From NCBI GenBank assembly GCA_021202075.1, contig JAJQDT010000072.1, positions 1-55,538 on the forward strand: a DNA stretch of 55,538 nt, in the 5' to 3' direction. Under the pieces are notes generated by a model, which saw only the letters and a list, made by a program, of their open reading frames with translations, was not told the DNA's origin and made no database searches. The DNA is from Lachnospiraceae bacterium. Its GTDB lineage: Bacteria; Bacillota; Clostridia; Lachnospirales; Lachnospiraceae. Shown one piece after another: positions 54,401 to 55,538 of this stretch. The first letter of the stretch is position 1. Every line of letters begins with the position of its first letter. The position numbers were made by a program, and so were the translations under genes.

Positions 54401-55538
54401 AACTTGGTACGATAATAATAAGTGGTTCCGCCCTGAAGCAGATATTGTAAGCTAAAATTAGTGCTGTCCCCGCTGTCATCATCGGAAGAAATATAGGACG
54501 TAACCTCTCCTTCGTACAGATACACATACGTATCATAATCCCCGGAAGAGGAAATCACATATACTCCCGTCTCCTCCGGCGTGTAGGAGAACCAGTAAGA
54601 ATCGCCCGCCGAGTCAATAGCTACCTCGTACTCCCCGCCATCCTCCAGCACAGTCATGCTGGTCGGAGAAACAGTAAGTGAAAAACTCCCCGTGCTGCTA
54701 CTGCTGGTAAAATATACCTTATAGTAATAGGTGTTTCCTCCCTCCAGCATCCAGTACAGAGAGGAACCCGATGCATACGTAATCTGACTCAGGCTGCTGT
54801 CATAGAGATAGACATACATCGAACTGCCGTCCTCCGCAGCCGCAGATGCCTGATATACATTTGTCGCCGAAGGAGTAAACGCAAACCAGCGGTATTCATT
54901 CGCCGTATCAATCGACGCCTCATATTCGCTGCCGCTCTCTATTTCCGAAGCTTCCGTCAGCCGTACGGAAATGTCACCCACATAGGTACTGCTGCTATAG
55001 TAGAACTTCGTCATAAAGTAGTAGGTCACACCGCTCTCCAGACGATAACTCAGACTGCTGCCAGAGCTGTATGTAATCTGGCTGTACCCATTTCCGGAAT
55101 CATTTGCCTTGTACAGATAAACATACGTCGAATAACCATCCTCCGACGTCGAGTACATCGTATAGACATTCGTGGATTCCGGTGTAAAGGAAAACCAGCG
55201 AAAATCTCCCGCCGTTTCAATGGAGGTCTCATATACGCTTTCTTCTTCCATCTCTGTCGCTTTCACAATGCGTACAGAATAATCTCCTGTGTAACTGCTG
55301 CTGGAGAAATAAGTCCTGTAATAATACGTAACCCCCTTCTCAAGAAGGTAGCTCATCCTTCCCGCATTGCTATAAGTAAGCTGACTGTAACCCGAGGTGG
55401 ACTCATTTCTCTTATACAGATAGGAGTACATGGTATATCCGTCGTCCGAGGTTGTATACAGCGTATAGACATTCGTCTGGGCAGGTGTAAAGGAAAACCA
55501 GCGATCATCTCCCGCCGTACCAATGGAAGTCTCATATT
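42442..55538 (-). CDS. Giant secreted multi-repeat surface protein 2, 5' end outside window
   Basis: The frame is open to the last base, so the true start and signal peptide lie beyond 55538; at least 4364 residues are visible. Domain order matches giant 1: PPC-like units (RWFSFTPESTNVYTMYS) mixed with Big_3-like Ig units, Big_2, Ig, FN3-like, PKD (DGSEDL-type), a carboxypeptidase-regulatory-like unit, the same unassigned segment (about 48050-47110), one Ig unit, 12 MBG/YDG-like repeats, an extra Ig-like unit (TYTGDALTPAITVTSADG), a Ser/Thr/Gly linker and an LRR_5 end nearly identical to giant 1. The N-terminal visible part has at least four close, successive PPC-like units with Tyr/Ser-rich loops. 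Clearly a tandem paralogue. No anchor motif at the C-terminus. Confidence 0.92.
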   Translation of the reverse strand, partial: YETSIGTAGDDRWFSFTPAQTNVYTLYTTSDDGYTMYSYLYKRNESTSGYSQLTYSNAGRMSYLLEKGVTYYYRTYFSSSSYTGDYSVRIVKATEMEEESVYETSIETAGDFRWFSFTPESTNVYTMYSTSEDGYSTYVYLYKANDSGNGYSQITYSSGSSLSYRLESGVTYYFMTKFYYSSSTYVGDISVRLTEASEIESGSEYEASIDTANEYRWFAFTPSATNVYQASAAAEDGSSMYVYLYDSSLSQITYASGSSLYWMLEGGNTYYYKVYFTSSSSTGSFSLTVSPTSMTVLEDGGEYEVAIDSAGDSYWFSYTPEETGVYVISSSGDYDTYVYLYEGEVTSYISSDDDSGDSTNFSLQYLLQGGTTYYYRTKFLSSSITGSFTVQFENVLDVESIVISSYPRQDYYAFLSNSSLVYTGLALDITYADGTVETLAYGSSSNGRSIEITEPEDLYDEETGLLASGEHTITVSFAGFSAEYTVQVVETADDVTDVLEDGVVKEGSGLSSQKSCWLFTPETDGYYTVSLCSSYGYNSYVSVADEEGNALSAAYYYDYYYKDTSSWYTRDYVYEMAANVTYTIVGYVYSSAGYSYRVQAEKIAEISADGASVSAVESPRVNALFTVEEAGVYEIVSVSDISSISHWGIIRLSEEGSYATHMYGNTVDGYHFGNCAYMEPGQYLLYTTYSSLNEIELSVTTMQSVSVPGAEFEVTESSEYLYEAYLITASETGDYAIWMQSSSDTPYVYLYDAESMSSVSTVNNADSQSDDSGTIYNRKLNVYLEEGESCLLLTYAKDVLSLSVDLMEAYEVPAAEFELETVDVYQYETSLITASETASYLVRLESSYSTPTITLRDAQTLSTISGVSASFTSTTEDSETVYAKTFTVDLEEGESYLLTTYGRGLVSLTVKEDSIVESIELVTKPYQTVFYEKLDFVSSSTTLGTGSQLTVTYTDGTQETLTYGSRSSKTSQYFYITLPEDTVYDSTGYLGVGTYYANVTYIDKTITLPISVKTVTSMPSITLDENGEGSYSGELTDLSSKTHYGYLRFRSTEDGFYNLTLSSSTAVSLYYSNIYNLSYNSMSYSTTSSTSDTLRMQDTSIYVKKGQSCYIRYYYYTSSSDADDAFTLSVNLDADQSIEALECGVQAEATNASTSASSWFSFTPEEDGTYYLSTQSATTSMRPVMYRYTSPDATTYTQYTYLSTYSSHYGYYYGSYNHKNLLMSVSMTAGTTYYFRLSNYTGTLGVTIVEAATPESIELLTEEDIYCNTLNTSSLYENFADLRFLITYSDGTSEEMTYGFTLGSYSGVTKNTHNYSLSYTEPSWNYDEDNLIVEGSYMVTFKCGDATVEVPIYAYSLQEMSELPDDISVTISSGGNQYYKFTAETTGYYMFTASSTSTYPTLGMYEATYMTSLSYEYGDAYLEDAVYNQVKIYSLTEGEEYCLRIGNSASYSINVTCVSELLPAVASVEISQTPQTVYYTGVDSVYSTDGLEIIVTYESEESDESSGSEEGTASAASDDSEESAETEAETVTETILAGERSEKTHLLIETQLSGNDDGDMSIGEAGTKTINVSFMNGTASYEITVNDISDLTDLSGELASANESIYAKLVPDTTGYYQVGLTADEGVTPVIDSILNSSYSDVSMHMSETDGDAGTSQTLVYLLAGKTYYLKGHLEQDGERVAGSYAASLTALYDLKDGVEAGTLAAEDTGYFQLSAESTGYYRFILDADSTVSLKVYDNSYNGLTLQTGTADTSRRYYLVRLTGGNIYLVTLTSKSEEKQDYTLYATKESDVKSLTLVQEPDQLIYYSPFDEIDGTGLELLVTYTNGTTEQISYGEKSKYGNVITLDTSAVEVDEDGTYVAGTYTVSAEFSEASVSFEIEIRSFDIEDAASLTAEETISVEIPADTSEFYVFTPTEDGTYVFSTNSETTLIISIYAYDEDSGEYTAVEAADSDGMSLTAVLTADTTYIIRLENTSSEDAANTGIRMHDTSKYTAVTGVTISEDEIVFGELEETQTLTATVLPVDADDVSVTWSSSDTSVAVVDETGKVTAVAEGVAVITVTTNDGGYTDTCTAVVDTEAPSIDSVYPADGSIFGPASHTLWVYASDTYGIDYVNVEYAASLDGEYTLLKCVNEDGSSSAVVSAVIPLDEFENGDTIYVQLTAVDKGGAESDPMTLTYTVDKEAPQISDLAGVYNQDTQAIDLSWKKLVAEGAEDDTASYGVYRKAKDADDSTYQYIGTVTAYSNEDDYSCSDRTVDSSVVTDYTYKITVNDKRGNSRSYEHDASTEYINLAPEIVMEYSAVMYSGQEGTFDLSGCTDDQDAIVSYEINYGDDSESDSAESAENAVFTHTYTLDDETEEATYTVTVTVTDSEDLSDTETFTIRVVNLNGAGMATIYVVDEDGMPITDAPVYFNMGEETQVVSSTDRKGAAEFTDVPGSYAVGVYLDGYLPAKTTIQLEADTTTEYTFILTEQDLVSASVTARDLSWSEIDELGLASDEDNYHVVEYDVTLTYGTKITFYYDGSEISGDLTGDGVVYVPQVISDDIVVILEIPVTVSFLKEFYDVKLYIVNNSSEEFYLTDNTMTLNILDADGEAVEGLTILESGETYSGQEASVASIQGQSSATVQWLLRGDKAGEYYLSVDYSGILSEFNVPVSATFEADSALKVYGTENLSVTMQIPDSFTDATFFYNLIMENTGSTEDGDKDMYLPGMSAGGELVQTMYYKQGETDPTYIAEMPLVLRTEESIEQFYIITDQVREQLSQYENYEDFVLYFRSACVEALSEYDVELKIEVLPASELLAKYEAYRADVATDFTYTIEGAEYGNTDTAITASATAPTNSENYSLSYVWYNADLKQIGTGAELNVTGCEVGDTYVFYCVVISTRTDNGNKAQTAYNRVEVEVTPKTVELVWSGADTREYDGLASNVTATLTGLISGDTCEVTVEGGTESAVGTHTATAVSLSNENYQLPEDVTIDYTIEQRTVELEWTGTEEREYDGTASNVQAAVANLVTVDGVEEECTVTVSGGTETDAGTWTATATELTGADSGNYRLPETDASDSDETEEGTASDDSGTTESEESGESSTETEETESSADARSTTYTILPRTVELTWSGTDTRTYDGTASELTSEVSNLVEGDECNVTVTDCDAIDAGTWTATATGLTGEDSGNYQLPDTDSIESTISATYTILPLTVELSWSGTDTRTYDGTASEVKAAVTNLKTREDTNTVDTCTVTVDNGDAIDAGDYTATATALDNANYTLPDTTVEGNEDAASVDYTIEQLEAVLGWSGTEEREYDGTASAVTATVTNVVTRTDTETVDTCTVTVTDGDAIDAGEHTATAASLDNANYKLPDAATTTYTITPKPIEITWSGYEDLTYSGEAVNVTAAVDETGLVTREDTNEVDTCTVTVTGGDETNAGTYTAEAVLSNGNYQIADTSGSSIEYTIAKKTVTLEWSGTDERTYDGTASAVTAAVSADNLVGEDTCTVTVTDGTETDAGTYTATATELSNENYQLPAAVTTTYTIEQLEAVLSWSGMDTRTYDGTASNVQATVTNLVTADETADECTVTVSGGTQANAGTHTATAAALSNNNYKLPDEASVSYTIAQLEAELVWTGTEKTYDGNAAAVAATVSNLVEGDTCEVSVSGGNEINAGSYTATAAELTGDGAGNYALPADPTTEYTILQKTVALEWANTETRTYNGEASEVTASVTEDSLADGDTLTVTVTNGDNVNAGTYIAEATALADVDDADVAKNYALPSEATQEYTIVPIEVSLTWTGAVDKTYDGSAPEVAAEIADADDILDADAQTCTVTLSGDEVSADAGTYTLTAALGNDNYEITEATASVTFTISPKTVSLTWSGTDTRTYDGTASNVTAQVNEGDLIGSDSCTVTVTGGDATDAGTHTATATALSNANYQLPSDVTVAYVIDMAELAQEDVSVEVTIGELTYTGDALTPAITVTSADGTTTFTEGTDYTVSYSNNTEVGTATITVTFTGNFSGTATSTFTITEAETEDSGSSTETEDSGSSTETENSGSDTGTEGSGSGTGTEGTDGTGTGTTEGSGTEGTDGTDGTGTGSTDGTVGTGTETNGTDGTGASVGTVYTDDTAEYTVTASGTSGSSENTVTVTGPASKNATSVSIPASVTINGVDYKVTTIGESAFANCTNLETVSVGGSLTVIEAKAFYKCTNLKSVSGCSEVVSIGASAFSGCKKLTSVDGMTKLTTISSKAFYNCSKLTTIGSKKSAITLASIVTIGSKAFYNCKAVKKANLTSKALKSIGTSAFQKCTAMKSFTSKSTVLKTIGKKAFYGDKKLAKVTLKTKKLTKSSVKANAFKGIKSTCTFRVPSSKVSSYKSIFKARGASKSIKVKK
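43760..46835 (-). repeat. Twelve MBG/YDG-like repeats in giant protein 2
   Basis: Twelve units with the W-S-G, T-YDGTAS, CTVTV-GG, AGT-TATA and NYQLP landmarks. Unit 2 carries a long acidic Ser/Glu/Thr insertion. There is one unit more than in giant 1, so unit number has changed since duplication. Confidence 0.88.

Overview
The window looks like a chromosomal segment of an anaerobic Firmicute in class Clostridia, most likely Lachnospiraceae-like. The evidence is AGGAGG-type ribosome binding sites, sigma-A-like promoters, a CIRCE element, a DUF5721 gene, a Feo operon with two feoA genes and a FeoB-associated Cys-rich peptide, EutS/PduU-type shell proteins, and very large secreted proteins with Ig-like and BspA-type leucine-rich repeats. 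This is inference from gene content; no search was run.

Layout. Positions 1-180 hold two tRNA genes (Ala, cut by the window edge, and Val) on the minus strand. Positions 321-4036 are a minus-strand iron(II) uptake operon (feoA-feoA-feoB-small Cys-rich protein), divergent from a plus-strand DtxR-family regulator (4196-4579); the two promoters share an operator-like motif. Positions 4739-7111 carry a subtilisin-family protein with Cys at the catalytic Ser position and a tiny Cys/Gly-rich membrane peptide. Positions 7213-9252 hold a small membrane protein, a DegV protein and a DUF5721 protein. CIRCE-controlled htpG follows (9725-11971). Positions 12181-20756 are a complete F-type ATP synthase operon (atpZ-I-B-E-F-H-A-G-D-C, minus strand) whose c subunit has a two-carboxylate, Na+-type ion site and whose gamma subunit carries two low-complexity insertions. 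Positions 21266-22894 are a mini-locus of two EutS/PduU-type microcompartment proteins and an EutP-like GTPase. An aberrant enolase homologue (23337-24656) and an HtrA-type protease with long acidic arms (25035-26873) come next.

The last 28 kb are almost entirely two tandem, collinear giant secreted proteins (4849 aa, and at least 4364 aa running off the right edge). Each is built from beta-sandwich repeats, one shared segment I could not assign, a ladder of 11 or 12 MBG/YDG-like repeats, a Ser/Thr/Gly linker and a nearly identical BspA-type LRR end.

A recurring theme is short tandem repeats in non-coding DNA, each locus with its own unit (7, 10, 13, 20, 25 and 29-31 bp), placed in leaders and between genes of operons. 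Low-complexity or repeat insertions also occur inside otherwise conserved proteins (FeoB, HtpG, AtpG, subtilase, HtrA). The best candidates for something undescribed are the tandem giants with their shared unassigned segment, the Cys-substituted subtilase, the enolase-like protein lacking a catalytic Glu, and the family of leader repeats.
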